A program made the translations under genes and the position numbers. From Prevotella histicola JCM 15637 = DNF00424 (GTDB lineage Bacteria; Bacteroidota; Bacteroidia; Bacteroidales; Bacteroidaceae), in NCBI RefSeq assembly GCF_000613925.1, contig NZ_BAJX01000023.1, positions 1 through 36,201 of the forward strand: a stretch of DNA of 36,201 bases. The letters run 5' to 3'. Below the pieces are notes generated by a model that saw only the letters and a program-made list of their open reading frames with translations, had not been told where the DNA came from and did not search any database. Below are positions 8,095 to 17,812 of this stretch, piece after piece (positions within the stretch are counted from its first letter, which is position 1; every line of letters starts with the position of its first letter).

Positions 8095-9234
8095 ATGGAT
8101 TTCTCAAACGTTATAGGACAAGAACCTGCCAAAGAGAGGCTCATACAGATGGTAAAAGAAGGCCGTCTGCCTCATGCTTTGCTCTTCTGCGGACCAGAAG
8201 GGGTTGGCAAAATGGCACTCGCTATGGCTTTTGCAAGTTATCTATTGACGAACCCTGACGGTGAAGACAATGGTTCTATAGATACCACTAACGCACTTGC
8301 AATGCTGCGAAAGTGGGAACATCCTGACCTGCACTTCTCCTATCCGACCATCAAACGCCCTAACATGAGCAGTGATCATCAGCCAATAAGCAACGACTTT
8401 GCGCAAGAATGGCACGAAATGATCATGCAAGGAACCTATTTCACCATGAATCAATGGATGAAACAGATGGGTGCTACAACACAACAGGCCATCATCACAG
8501 GAGCAGAAAGTGATGAGTTATCTCGCATATTGGCACTGAAATCAAGTCAAGGAGGCTATAAGATTGCTATCATATGGCGTCCTGAACGCATGAATCTCAC
8601 CTCTGCCAATAAGCTATTGAAGCTATTAGAGGAGCCACCACACAAGACAATCTTCCTTATGGTGTGTGAAGAACCAGAGAAACTGCTTGAGACTATCATC
8701 AGCCGAACGCAACGTATTGACGTAAAACGTATTGATGATGATGCTATAGAGCAAGCTCTCATCACACAAAGAGGTATTGATCACGATGCAGCACACCGCA
8801 TTGCACGCATTGCAAACGGCAGTTGGCTGAAAGCTTTAGAGACTCTTGACACTGGAAATGAGAACCGCGAATTCCTCAATATGTTCCAAATGCTCATGCG
8901 ACTTTGCTACATGCGCAATGTAAAAGACCTAAAACGATGGAGTGAAGTGGTGTCTGCCTATGGTAGAGAGAAGGAACGTCGGATGCTCACTTACTTCCAA
9001 CAACAAGTGCGAGAGAACTTCATTTTCAACTTCCAAAGGCCTGAACTCAACTATATGACACTTGAGGAAGAGGGCTTCGCAAGGAACTTTGCACGCTTCA
9101 TCAACGAAGCAAACGTCATAGAAATCAATGAACTCTTTGAGAAAGCGAACCGAGATATCGGGCAAAATGCAAATGCTAAGGTTGTTTTCTACGACATCGC
9201 ACTGAAACTTATAGTGCTTTTACTGAAAAAATAG
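8095..9234 (+). CDS. holB: DNA polymerase III subunit delta' (clamp loader)
   Basis: 379 residues. The N-terminal AAA+ module starts 'FSNVIGQEPAKERLIQMVKEGRLPHALLFCGPEGVGKMALA', read in parts: the P-loop is GPEGVGKM (33-40) and has Met where a Thr or Ser normally follows the Lys. 'ANKLLKLLEEPPHKTIFLMVCE' and 'ETIISRTQRI' (sensor 1 / SRC-like) are clear. The delta' subunit opens and loads the sliding clamp. The zinc module, usually four Cys ahead of the HPDLHF block, is missing: the loop reads 'NGSIDTTNALAMLRKWEHPDL'. A non-hydrolysing P-loop is normal for delta'. Its position between metF and ricT gives no further clue. Confidence 0.9.
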   Translation: MDFSNVIGQEPAKERLIQMVKEGRLPHALLFCGPEGVGKMALAMAFASYLLTNPDGEDNGSIDTTNALAMLRKWEHPDLHFSYPTIKRPNMSSDHQPISNDFAQEWHEMIMQGTYFTMNQWMKQMGATTQQAIITGAESDELSRILALKSSQGGYKIAIIWRPERMNLTSANKLLKLLEEPPHKTIFLMVCEEPEKLLETIISRTQRIDVKRIDDDAIEQALITQRGIDHDAAHRIARIANGSWLKALETLDTGNENREFLNMFQMLMRLCYMRNVKDLKRWSEVVSAYGREKERRMLTYFQQQVRENFIFNFQRPELNYMTLEEEGFARNFARFINEANVIEINELFEKANRDIGQNANAKVVFYDIALKLIVLLLKK

Positions 9235-9395
9235 AGGAACAATCAAGTCAATAGAGACTCTGATAAAGAAGTGCTTCGGAGATATAAAGGCAGTTCATCC
9301 TCAACCTTTCAGCAAGTAAATTCAAACCATTTAAGGAATAAGAATACAAAGGCGGCAACGCCCTACAATATATATAACAAACAAGTATACAATCA

Positions 9396-10748
9396 ATGGA
9401 TTATAAAGATATGAAATTCAAGGTCTGGCATGGCTGTGACAGAGGGTTATGTCACAAAGGTTGTGGCAGGCAAGACCGCCAGTTAAACACCTTTGACTGG
9501 CTGGCAGACGTGCCTGGAAACAACCAGACGACCGACCTTGTAGAGGTTCAATTCAAGAATACCCGTAAGGGTTATTATCACAATGTCAATAACCTTGACC
9601 TCAAAAAGGGGGACATTGTTGCAGTAGAAGCTAACCCTGGACACGACATTGGAGTAGTTACACTGACAGGAAGACTCGTCAAACTACAGATTAAAAAGGC
9701 ATCTGGAATAAAGTCACCTGATGACATTAAGCGTGTATATCGGCTTGCTAAAGATGTTGATATGCAGAAATATCAAGAAGCAAAAGCACGTGAACACGCC
9801 ACAATGATAGAGAGTCGACAGATAGCAAAGGGCTTAGGACTGAAGATGAAGATTGGTGATGTGGAGTATCAAGGCGATGGAAACAAAGCAATCTTCTATT
9901 ATATTGCTGATGAACGTGTTGATTTCCGACAGCTCATCAAAGACCTTGCAGCTGCATTCCACGTACGTATAGAGATGAAACAGATTGGAGCACGACAGGA
10001 AGCAGGGCGCATTGGAGGTACAGGACCTTGTGGTCGGGAGCTCTGTTGTGCTACTTGGATGAAGAATTTCTCAAGTGTTTCCACTACAGCTGCCCGTATT
10101 CAAGATATATCCCCCAACCCAACCAAGCTGGCAGGTATGTGTGCTAAGCTGAAATGCTGCCTGAACTACGAGGTAGATGACTACATGGAAGCAAGCAGAA
10201 AGCTACCAAGTAAGGAGGTTTTGTTGGAAACAATGGATGGTGAATACCACCTTTTCAAGACAGATATCCTCAGTGGTCAATGCACTTACTCTACTGACAA
10301 GAACCTCGGTGCTAACCTTGAGACTATCAGTGCAGAGCGTGCTAAGGAGATTATCGAGATGAATCGACGTGGCGAGAAGCCTCTTTCTCTTCTTGAAGAT
10401 GGTAAGGCGAAACCTGCAAAGAAGTCTGCTGACTTGCTTGCCGGTGCTGATCTAAGCCGATTTGACAAGGCTAAGAAGCGCAAAAAGAACAACCAACAGC
10501 GCAACTATAACGGTCAACAAGGTGGTAGACCACAACGGGAAAATCGCCGAAATCAGCGTGATCAGCAAGACAATAGCCGCCAACAAGGTGACAACAGACG
10601 ACAACCAAACGAGAATCGTAGGCCACAAAACAGTAACCGTCGCCCCAATAACGGTCCTCGTCCGGTACAACAACAGAGAGAAGGAGCAACTCCTAACGGT
10701 AGAAACGAAGGCAGACAACCTCAAAAAACGGAAAGAACGCAAGAATGA
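9396..10748 (+). CDS. ricT: PSP1-domain protein, RicT (YaaT) type
   Basis: 450 residues. The PSP1 core spans about 60-290 and carries the Cys clusters 'GTGPCGRELCC' and 'CAKLKCCLNYE', thought in RicT to ligate iron-sulfur clusters; an extra Cys group (CDRGLCHKGC) lies near the N-terminus. In Bacillus RicT works with RicA and RicF in RNase Y-dependent mRNA processing; Bacteroidota lack that setting, so the role here is open. Residues about 365-450 are a low-complexity tail of Arg, Asn, Gln and Pro (repeats like NRRPQN, QQGDNRRQ), presumably disordered and RNA-binding. The last codons overlap gldH by 4 bp. Confidence 0.85.
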   Translation: MDYKDMKFKVWHGCDRGLCHKGCGRQDRQLNTFDWLADVPGNNQTTDLVEVQFKNTRKGYYHNVNNLDLKKGDIVAVEANPGHDIGVVTLTGRLVKLQIKKASGIKSPDDIKRVYRLAKDVDMQKYQEAKAREHATMIESRQIAKGLGLKMKIGDVEYQGDGNKAIFYYIADERVDFRQLIKDLAAAFHVRIEMKQIGARQEAGRIGGTGPCGRELCCATWMKNFSSVSTTAARIQDISPNPTKLAGMCAKLKCCLNYEVDDYMEASRKLPSKEVLLETMDGEYHLFKTDILSGQCTYSTDKNLGANLETISAERAKEIIEMNRRGEKPLSLLEDGKAKPAKKSADLLAGADLSRFDKAKKRKKNNQQRNYNGQQGGRPQRENRRNQRDQQDNSRQQGDNRRQPNENRRPQNSNRRPNNGPRPVQQQREGATPNGRNEGRQPQKTERTQE

Positions 10749-11239
10749 TACGTAAGGTTTCCACCTTATTATATATAGTAGTACTCATGATTATCATCAT
10801 GGGCACTGCTTCATGTAATGACCCTCGCACTTACGATCACTATGAAAGTGTATCGCTTCGTGGCTGGTTACGTAATGACACTCTTACCTTTGACATTCCG
10901 CGCCAGTGGGAAGGCAACTATCAATTAGCCCTTGGCATACGTGCAACACAATCCTATCCTTACCGCAGTATAAGTATGATCATGGAACGAAAGGTCATCA
11001 ACTACAGGCACAGGAAGAAGCATGAAACGACCTATCATGATACGATTAACTGTGAGATCGTCACCGATAAGGGGATGTTGGCAGGACAAGATGGCGTCAG
11101 TAATACTGAAATACGCCAGAGAATCAGTTCGTTTCATCTAAATAGAAATGACTCTCTGCATATTACTATACACCATATCATGAGTCGTGATGCCGTTCCT
11201 GGTATCAGTGATATTGGTATTCAACTCCGGAAGAGATAA
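10745..11239 (+). CDS. gldH: GldH-family lipoprotein
   Basis: 164 residues with a lipoprotein signal (MGTASC, Cys24) and one beta-rich domain with 'GWLRNDTLTFDIP' and a C-terminal 'DAVPGISDIGIQL'. GldH is required for gliding in Flavobacterium, but homologues occur throughout non-gliding Bacteroidales next to ricT, so a general envelope function is likely. The ATG overlaps the stop of ricT (ATGA), indicating coupled translation. Confidence 0.88.
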   Translation: MIRKVSTLLYIVVLMIIIMGTASCNDPRTYDHYESVSLRGWLRNDTLTFDIPRQWEGNYQLALGIRATQSYPYRSISMIMERKVINYRHRKKHETTYHDTINCEIVTDKGMLAGQDGVSNTEIRQRISSFHLNRNDSLHITIHHIMSRDAVPGISDIGIQLRKR

Positions 11240-11342
11240 GAGTTTGAATATGATCAGCAAAGAAAAGCAAGCCAAGAAATATCCTTACAGAATGCATTCC
11301 CATACAAGATGATTATTGATTAAGACTCGTTCTTTTTACCAT

Positions 11343-11481
11343 TCATAATCATTTGGATACCAAATGATTACAAAAGCAAAAATAAAAGGTGCCCTTTTGC
11401 AATTCAAAAGGGCACCTTTTACGTGTCAAAAGGGCATGTTTTGCAATGCAAAAGGGCATCTTTTACAACGCAAAAGAGCAT
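11343..11481. repeat. 22-bp repeat array B (reverse orientation) with flank
   Basis: Four 22-bp units (11394-11415, 11416-11437, 11438-11459, 11460-11481), each STTTTR, variable core, CAAAAGRGCAY: the reverse complement of the form in arrays A, C and D. The closing hairpin is at the left: 16-bp perfect stem, 11384-11399 with 11405-11420, arms GGTGCCC / GGGCACC. The flank (11343-11375) holds a perfect 11-bp inverted repeat, TAATCATTTGG around ATA (11346-11370). It lies between convergent gldH and rodA. Confidence 0.9.
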
Positions 11482-11533
11482 CTATTGATTTATAGATGTG
11501 AATTTATATTACATTGAATACTAAAAGACCGTC

Positions 11534-13009
11534 TTATTGACGGATAAGATTACGCCCTGCATCAATGCGTAAGAAAATAAAGAGAAGTAAGGTAAAGCCC
11601 CATAGAGAGGAGCCTCCATAACTGAAGAATGGTAACGGAATACCAATAACTGGAGTCAATCCAAGCACCATCCCGACATTTATAAATAGGTGGAACAGGA
11701 AGATTCCTGCTACACAATACCCATAAACACGCCCAAACTTAAAGGGTTGTCGCTCCGCAAGGTACATTAAACGCAGAATAAGGAACAGGAACAAGACAAG
11801 AACTGAAGCTGAACCGAGGAATCCTTCCTCCTCTCCTACTGTACAGAAGATAAAGTCTGTATCCTGTTCTGGTACAAATTTCAACTTCGTTTGTGTACCA
11901 TTGAGGAAACCTTTGCCCTGCAATCCACCCGAACCAATGGCTATCTCACTCTGATGAACATTATATCCAGCACCCGCAAGGTCCTCATCTAATCCTAAAA
12001 GTACATTGATACGCACCCTTTGGTGAGGCTGCATGACATCGTTCAGTACGTAGTCAGCAGAATAGAAGAAGGCAATTGAACCCAAAGCAAACATTGCTAT
12101 ATACAAGTAATTGCTGAAGCGCGTATTCATAGCATTATAGATAAGATAGCCAATCATACAAGCAGACAGAACCAATTGTATCCAAACGACATCGAATGGT
12201 ATCACGAACTCTGAGAACAAAAGGGCTAAACCAGTCAAACCAAGTACGTAAGTAAGCAACAGACGTGTGCGCTCTTTATCTCCACTATATACCCATACCA
12301 TGGCTGAAGTGAAGATCTGTACCAGGAGCAAGACTACAAACTTTCCGACGGATGTTGGCGTATCCCATAACAAAACATTCTCATACTTTATACCCACAAC
12401 GAAATATATCACCATGGCTAAACCTGTAAAAAGGAATGAACCCGGCATACCTTCGCGATAAAACATGAGAAAGAATGAAAGATAAACCAATGCAGAACCC
12501 GTCTCCCGTTGCCCAACAATACACAGCATTGGTAGGAAAATAATGCCACAAGCACCTGCAAAATGCTTCCAGTTCTGGATTGTAAAGCCATAAGCCGACA
12601 TGAATTTCGCTATTGCTAACGCCGTTGCGAACTTCGCGAACTCAGCTGGTTGCAGGCGGAGAGGCCCCATAACAATCCATGATCGAGAGCCTTTTATACT
12701 ATGAGGATTGAAGATTGTGGCAAAAAGCAATAGCACTAAAAGTCCATAAATGACGTAGGCAAAAGTGTCATAGAACCGATCGTCCATCATCAACAGAACG
12801 AATCCCAAACATATAGAGGTACCAATCCACACAATCTGCATACCCGAACGACTGGCAAGTGAGAAGATCTCAGTATCGCCATAGGTGTAACTGGCACCGC
12901 AGACGCTCACCCATCCAAAGGTGAGCAACGCTAAATAGATTCCTATCGTCCACCAATCCAATGAACGAAGAACGCCTGGTTGTCTGTCTGCTGTATAATT
13001 ACTTGGCAC
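11534..13009 (-). CDS. rodA: Rod-shape peptidoglycan glycosyltransferase RodA
   Basis: 491 residues, SEDS family, about ten or more membrane helices. 'KGSRSWIVMGPLRLQPAEFAK' (split by the first and second halves) holds the SEDS RSW..PAEF signature; 'QVGQRETGSALVYL'-like 'CIVGQRETGSALVY' carries the catalytic acidic residue region; 'GLTPVIGIPLPFFSYGGSSL' is the C-terminal motif. RodA polymerises glycan strands together with PBP2 in the elongasome. The start at 13009 overlaps the end of mrdA by 11 bp, so it is the last gene of the mre operon. It is longer than E. coli RodA (370) but Bacteroidota versions are often long. Confidence 0.95.
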   Translation of the reverse strand: MPSNYTADRQPGVLRSLDWWTIGIYLALLTFGWVSVCGASYTYGDTEIFSLASRSGMQIVWIGTSICLGFVLLMMDDRFYDTFAYVIYGLLVLLLFATIFNPHSIKGSRSWIVMGPLRLQPAEFAKFATALAIAKFMSAYGFTIQNWKHFAGACGIIFLPMLCIVGQRETGSALVYLSFFLMFYREGMPGSFLFTGLAMVIYFVVGIKYENVLLWDTPTSVGKFVVLLLVQIFTSAMVWVYSGDKERTRLLLTYVLGLTGLALLFSEFVIPFDVVWIQLVLSACMIGYLIYNAMNTRFSNYLYIAMFALGSIAFFYSADYVLNDVMQPHQRVRINVLLGLDEDLAGAGYNVHQSEIAIGSGGLQGKGFLNGTQTKLKFVPEQDTDFIFCTVGEEEGFLGSASVLVLFLFLILRLMYLAERQPFKFGRVYGYCVAGIFLFHLFINVGMVLGLTPVIGIPLPFFSYGGSSLWGFTLLLFIFLRIDAGRNLIRQ

Positions 13010-15252
13010 GGTTTATTGTCTCCTTACTTTTCGACTTGTCCTTGGATTGCCCTTTAGATTTACTTTTTTCGTGCTCCTTCGACTTGTCTGTACCCTTATT
13101 TTTATCTTTACTTTCCTTTCGGGAGTCCTTATTGTCTTTATTCTTTTCCTTCTCTTTCTCCTTCTTATCGTCCTCCTTATCCTTCTCTTTCTTGTCCTGT
13201 TTAATCAATTCTTCAGGTTCTACACGGATAGCAGGGTCATTTTGAGGTTGCTTTTTCTTCTCTTTCTCTTCCGCTTCTTTCTTCTTCTGCGCTTCTTTCA
13301 TACGCTCTGCTTCTGCCATATCTTGCTTCTGCCGTACCAGCTTCAACGAGTCTTTAATCATATTCACACGCTTAATGGAATCAAGACGGAGAGAATCTGA
13401 ATGCGTCAATGGGTGCTTGAAGGCATAAGAGATATGACGTTTCTGCAATGCATCTGCCTGAGCTGCATCACCAGGAGTCAGTTTCCCATTGATATACTGC
13501 TCAATCATTAAAGAACCGATAGGCACACCAAAGTCTGCTCCAAACCCTCCATTCTCTACATAAACAGCAATAGCTATCTTCGGAGTATCGACAGGTGCGA
13601 AGCCCATAAACACCGAATGGTCCTTTCCACGGTTCTGTGCTGTACCCGTCTTACCGGCCAATGAATAGCCAGGATGGAAAGCATGTGCACAAGTTCCACC
13701 ACGTACAGAGGAGATCATACCCGCTATCACCTCTTGATAAGCTCTGACACTACCTTTCGTGCGGTGGTGTTCCATGTACTTCTTGTCCAAGTTCTTTCCT
13801 TGTATATGGCGTACAACATGTGGTGCTATATAGTAGCCCCGATTGGCTATCGTTGCTCCGAGGTTAGCAATCTGCAAAGGCGTAAGGTTCACTTCACCCT
13901 GTCCAATGGAGATAGAGATAACAGAAAGTGGGTTCCAATGCTTAAAAGCATGATCATAGAACTGCGCATTAGGAATCATTCCACGCTTCTCTCCAGGCAA
14001 ATCAATACCTAATTTATACCCAAAGCCCATCGAAACCATGTAGTCACGCCACACATCCATTGCGTCATCAAGGGTTTTATACTTGCGACGATTAGCTAAC
14101 ATGTGATACAATCCCCAACAGAAGTAACTGTTACATGAGGTACTTATTGCAGGAACTATCGAGACTGGAGAGGCATGAGCATGGCAACCAACATGGAGTC
14201 CTTTGAAGTAAAAGCCATGATGACAGGGGTATCTGGTAGAGTCAGATACTATACCTTCCGTATAATAAGTCACTGCTTGGCCCGTCTTAAAAGTAGATCC
14301 CGGAGTATTGTCCCATAATAGCACGGTTAAGTAACGGCTTAGCAGGGTCGAGTGTCATCTCATGTTGATGCTTTCCACGTAGCTTACCAATCATAGCACG
14401 TGGATCAAATGTGGGAGAAGAAACCATCGCTAAGATCTGACCTGTCTTAGGTTCTATAGCTACTACAGCACCTAACTTCCCTTCCATCAGTCTTTCTCCC
14501 AGAGCTTGTAAGTCGGCATCAAGTCCAAGTTGGATATCTCTTCCAGGTCTAGGCTTTTGGTCATACTTGCCATTCTGGTAACGTCCTTTTATCTGTCCAT
14601 GGGCATCACGCAGGAGAATCTGGACTCCTTTCTTACCGCGTAAGTCTTTTTCATACTCACGTTCAACGCCCATTTTCCCTATATAATCGCCTGGTTGGTA
14701 GTAGTCATCCTCCTCAACATCACTCTGACTAACCTCCGCAACATCACCTAACACGTGTGCTCCAATAGGTCGTTGATACTGTCTGACACTACGTTTCTGC
14801 ACATAGAAACCTGGAAAACGATAGAGTTTCTCTTGAAAAGCACTGAAATCTTTATCACTCAACTGGCTTAAGAACAACTGTTGTGTGAACCTCGAATAAC
14901 CCGGATTCTTGTTCCGGTCTTTGATATCGAGCATTCGTTTATTGAAATCTTGCCGTGTAATATGAAGTGCTTTACAAAACTCAAGTGTATCCAAGTGCCC
15001 TGCCATTTCATTAGTTACTACCATAATATCATAAGCAGGTTGGTTATACACTAACAGTTTTCCTTTCCTGTCGGTAATAATACCACGGGAAGGGAACTCT
15101 ATTTTCTTTAAGAAAGCATTTGAATCTGCACTCTTCCGATAGTCGTCACTGGCTATCTGAAGAGCAAAAAGACGAATAATATATATCACCACTATGCCTA
15201 TTGCAACAGCACTCAGCACAAGGCGACGCTTCTCGAGATCATAGTTCTTCAT
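12999..15252 (-). pseudogene. mrdA: Penicillin-binding protein 2, broken by a frameshift
   Basis: The 5' part (15252 to about 14305) encodes the membrane anchor (residues about 8-28) and the PBP dimerisation domain, ending at 'NRAIMGQY' then SGIYF and stop (14287-14289). The transpeptidase domain continues in another frame as 'PGSTFKTGQ' (SxxK active site) from 14303, with SxN near 'TSCNSYF' and KTG in 'AGKTGTAQN', to 12999. The family motif is Y-P-P-G-S-T-F-K, so two bases (CC) appear lost at 14304-14305. Repaired, it would be about 750 residues. The last ~110 residues are an unusual Lys/Glu/Asp/Ser tail. PBP2 is normally essential with RodA, so a sequence error is likely; if real, the cell lacks this enzyme. 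The GTG at 14324 is not a credible start. Confidence 0.88.
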
Positions 15253-15254
15253 TC

Positions 15255-15755
15255 TTAACGCCTCCTAACGTTCTCTACAACAAGAATGAGAATCAATGTA
15301 AGTAACGAACTTCCAATGACACATTCCAGCCACTCCAACACATTAAAGAAGCTGAACATCTCCAAAGAGAAGAACACTACATTATATATAAAGGTGAGAA
15401 TAGAAGCGTACCATGTATATTGTGGTACGCCAAGGGTATCCATTCCTGGTTGAAAATCATCACTACTATCCCTCGGAATGAATGGTTGAAGGACGAAAGG
15501 CTGCACTGCTGCAATAAGAGTCAGTGCTCCAGCCGCAACTCCAGGAGTATTTGAGAAGGTGTCAATAACGACTCCCATGAAGAAACCCCATAGCATTGAA
15601 GCCCACTGAGGATAGTTACGATGGAGCTGAAGGATAAAATAAATATAGAGCAAAGGTGTGGCAACAGCAAACAGATGGATGTGATTAAGTACAAACACCT
15701 GCACTACTATCAATACAGTAAACCACAGCAAACGCTTTAAGAAATCTATATTCAT
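15255..15755 (-). CDS. mreD: Rod shape-determining protein MreD
   Basis: 166 residues, hydrophobic with about five membrane helices; 'LLYIYFILQLHRNYPQWASMLWGFFMGVVID' covers the typical MreD block in which the GxxxGxxxD pattern (here 'GFFMGVVIDTFSNT') is seen. It links MreC and the RodA-PBP2 pair to the MreB filament. mrdA starts 2 bp after its stop; mreC ends 90 bp before its start. Confidence 0.92.
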   Translation of the reverse strand: MNIDFLKRLLWFTVLIVVQVFVLNHIHLFAVATPLLYIYFILQLHRNYPQWASMLWGFFMGVVIDTFSNTPGVAAGALTLIAAVQPFVLQPFIPRDSSDDFQPGMDTLGVPQYTWYASILTFIYNVVFFSLEMFSFFNVLEWLECVIGSSLLTLILILVVENVRRR

Positions 15756-15845
15756 TCTCTTTTCTTATCATTCTCAAGCTGTAAAACCATTATTTCTAAG
15801 GTTTGAACAGCCTCCTATTACCATATAAACACCTGCTTAAACAAC

Positions 15846-16730
15846 TTATTGTCCTTGGGTTGCATTCTGCTCTTCCAAAGGTTTGATAGAGTCCTGTGCC
15901 GCCTTTATAACTTGACGTTGCTCACGAATAGAGGCATCATCTATGACACATACATCCCTAAGATTGCCAAAATCAGTAGACAACTGTACTGCCAAGCGGT
16001 AAGAAAGACCATCTTCAGAATTGTAGACATGCTTGATTTTACCAACTAATACACCTGCTGGAAATACGGAGGAATAACCACTTGTAACAATCCGGTCACC
16101 CAACTTGAACTTAGCATGGCGTGGTACATCATCCAAATAAGCCATATTACTAGCCCCACCGTTCCAATGAAGATAGCCAAAATAGTTACGTCCTTGGATA
16201 GAACAACTGATATTTGACTTTGAATTCAGCACAGGAATGACTACAGCGTAGTGTATTCCAGCCATATATACAATACCGACGACACCATTTCCACAGGCAA
16301 CTCCCATGTCTTTTCGTACTCCATCCCATGTTCCTTTATTAATGGTTATGAAGTTATCTGGCCTATCAAGAGAGTTAGAGACAACCTTTGCCTGTATTAA
16401 ACGGAACTTTGAAAGGAAGTGATATTGCCCTTTCTGAAGATATATGGAATCCTTCGTCTTATCATAAAGTTTCGAAGAGAGTTCTCTAACCTGCTGTTCC
16501 AGTTCTACATTACGCTTAGTCAGCTTCTCGTTCAGTGCTCCCATTGACAGATAAGAAGTCACTTTAGAAGTCGCTTCATAAGCCACACCAGTGACATAAT
16601 TCGCTGATGTGAACCACACACTGCCCTGATAGTCATTGAAACGGAACAAAAGAACCATACTCAAGACTTCCAGGGCAACGAACAAGAACCAGTGCTTGTA
16701 TTTAGCAAGGAACTCTGTCAGATTGTGCAT
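15846..16730 (-). CDS. mreC: Rod shape-determining protein MreC
   Basis: 294 residues: membrane anchor at about 12-30, a coiled coil at about 60-95 ('LNEKLTKRNVELEQQVREL'), then the double beta-barrel periplasmic domain with 'FITINKGTWDGVRKDMGV' and 'GVVGIV' blocks and 'GDRIVTSGYSSVFPAGVLVGKI'. MreC is a periplasmic scaffold that activates PBP2. It starts 12 bp after the mreB stop, in the same operon. Confidence 0.95.
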   Translation of the reverse strand: MHNLTEFLAKYKHWFLFVALEVLSMVLLFRFNDYQGSVWFTSANYVTGVAYEATSKVTSYLSMGALNEKLTKRNVELEQQVRELSSKLYDKTKDSIYLQKGQYHFLSKFRLIQAKVVSNSLDRPDNFITINKGTWDGVRKDMGVACGNGVVGIVYMAGIHYAVVIPVLNSKSNISCSIQGRNYFGYLHWNGGASNMAYLDDVPRHAKFKLGDRIVTSGYSSVFPAGVLVGKIKHVYNSEDGLSYRLAVQLSTDFGNLRDVCVIDDASIREQRQVIKAAQDSIKPLEEQNATQGQ

Positions 16731-16742
16731 GAACGTCGATTG

Positions 16743-17765
16743 TTATCTCATCAAGAACGAGAAACGGTCTACGTTCTTCAATGCTATGCCAGCACCCTTA
16801 GCCACACTGTGTAAAGGATCCTCAGCAATATGGAATGGAATGTTAATCTTATCGGTCAAGCGACGGTCTATACCACGCAGTAAAGCACCACCACCACTGA
16901 GATATATACCGTTCTTTACGATGTCAGCATAAAGCTCTGGAGGAGTATTCTCCAATGCGGAGAGGACCGCATTCTCAATTTTCGCAACGGTTTTGTCCAA
17001 GCAATGCGCAATTTCCTGGTAACAAACAGGAACTTCCATTGGTAAAGCAGTGATTCGGTTAGGACCATGTACGATGTAATCTTCAGGAGCTTCCTCTCCG
17101 AGATCCGTCAAAGCAGAACCTACATGTAGCTTAATACGCTCAGCCATACGCTCACTTACCTTTACGTTATGCTGACGACTCATATATTCCTGGATATCTG
17201 CAGTAAGGTCATCTCCAGCAACACGGATAGAGTTATTACAAACAATACCACCTAAAGAGATAACAGCAATCTCAGTACTACCGCCACCTATATCAACAAT
17301 CATGTTACCTTCAGGGGCCTCAACATCAAGTCCCATACCAAGAGCTGCAGCCATTGGCTCGAAAATCAGATAGACATCACGTCCATCAGCATGCTCAGCT
17401 GAATCACGTACTGCACGAAGTTCTACTTCTGTAGAGCCTGAAGGCACTCCAATCACCATACGTAAAGATGGTGAAAAGAAGCGATTACCACTATGTACCA
17501 TCTTGATTAATCCACGCATCATCTGCTCACAAGCAGTAAAGTCAGCAATAACGCCATCATGCAATGGGCGGATAGTACGAATATTTGGATGTTCCTTCTC
17601 GTACATCATCTTAGCATCACCGCCCACAGCTATCATCTTATCTGTACGACGATCCAATGCAACAACGGACGGTTCATCAACAACAATCTTATCACCACTG
17701 ATGATGATTGTGTTTGCTGTCCCCAGGTCCATAGCAATTTCCTGGATAAATGAAAATAATCCCAT
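16743..17765 (-). CDS. mreB: Rod shape-determining protein MreB
   Basis: 340 residues, full-length actin-like ATPase. 'AMDLGTANTIIISGDKIVVDEPSVVAL' is the phosphate-1 block near residues 11-37; 'MIVDIGGGSTEIAVISLGG' is the phosphate-2 block; 'GIYLSGGGALLRGIDRRL' is the adenosine block. An amphipathic N-terminus (MGLFSFIQE) is the likely membrane anchor. MreB filaments guide the elongasome. It starts 47 bp after the purH stop and is followed closely by mreC. A weak TAACTTTT on the minus strand in the purH-mreB gap could be an internal promoter. Confidence 0.97.
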   Translation of the reverse strand: MGLFSFIQEIAMDLGTANTIIISGDKIVVDEPSVVALDRRTDKMIAVGGDAKMMYEKEHPNIRTIRPLHDGVIADFTACEQMMRGLIKMVHSGNRFFSPSLRMVIGVPSGSTEVELRAVRDSAEHADGRDVYLIFEPMAAALGMGLDVEAPEGNMIVDIGGGSTEIAVISLGGIVCNNSIRVAGDDLTADIQEYMSRQHNVKVSERMAERIKLHVGSALTDLGEEAPEDYIVHGPNRITALPMEVPVCYQEIAHCLDKTVAKIENAVLSALENTPPELYADIVKNGIYLSGGGALLRGIDRRLTDKINIPFHIAEDPLHSVAKGAGIALKNVDRFSFLMR

Positions 17766-17812
17766 TAATATTTATTTTGTAAAAGTTACTTTCTTATTAC
17801 GAATTACCAAGC

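Noticed and set aside
12961..13400. Plus-strand hydrophobic frames opposite the PBP2 tail
   Set aside because: They are the antisense of Lys/Glu codons, which reads as Leu/Phe/Ser; no start context or family features.
14287..14310. Programmed +1 frameshift in mrdA
   Set aside because: No stop or rare codon sits at the shift site and a +1 slip would lose one conserved Pro; a two-base loss fits better.
12999..14324. Separate transpeptidase gene starting at GTG 14324
   Set aside because: The first residues (LLWDNT) come from the wrong frame of the PBP2 sequence; no promoter or membrane anchor is present.
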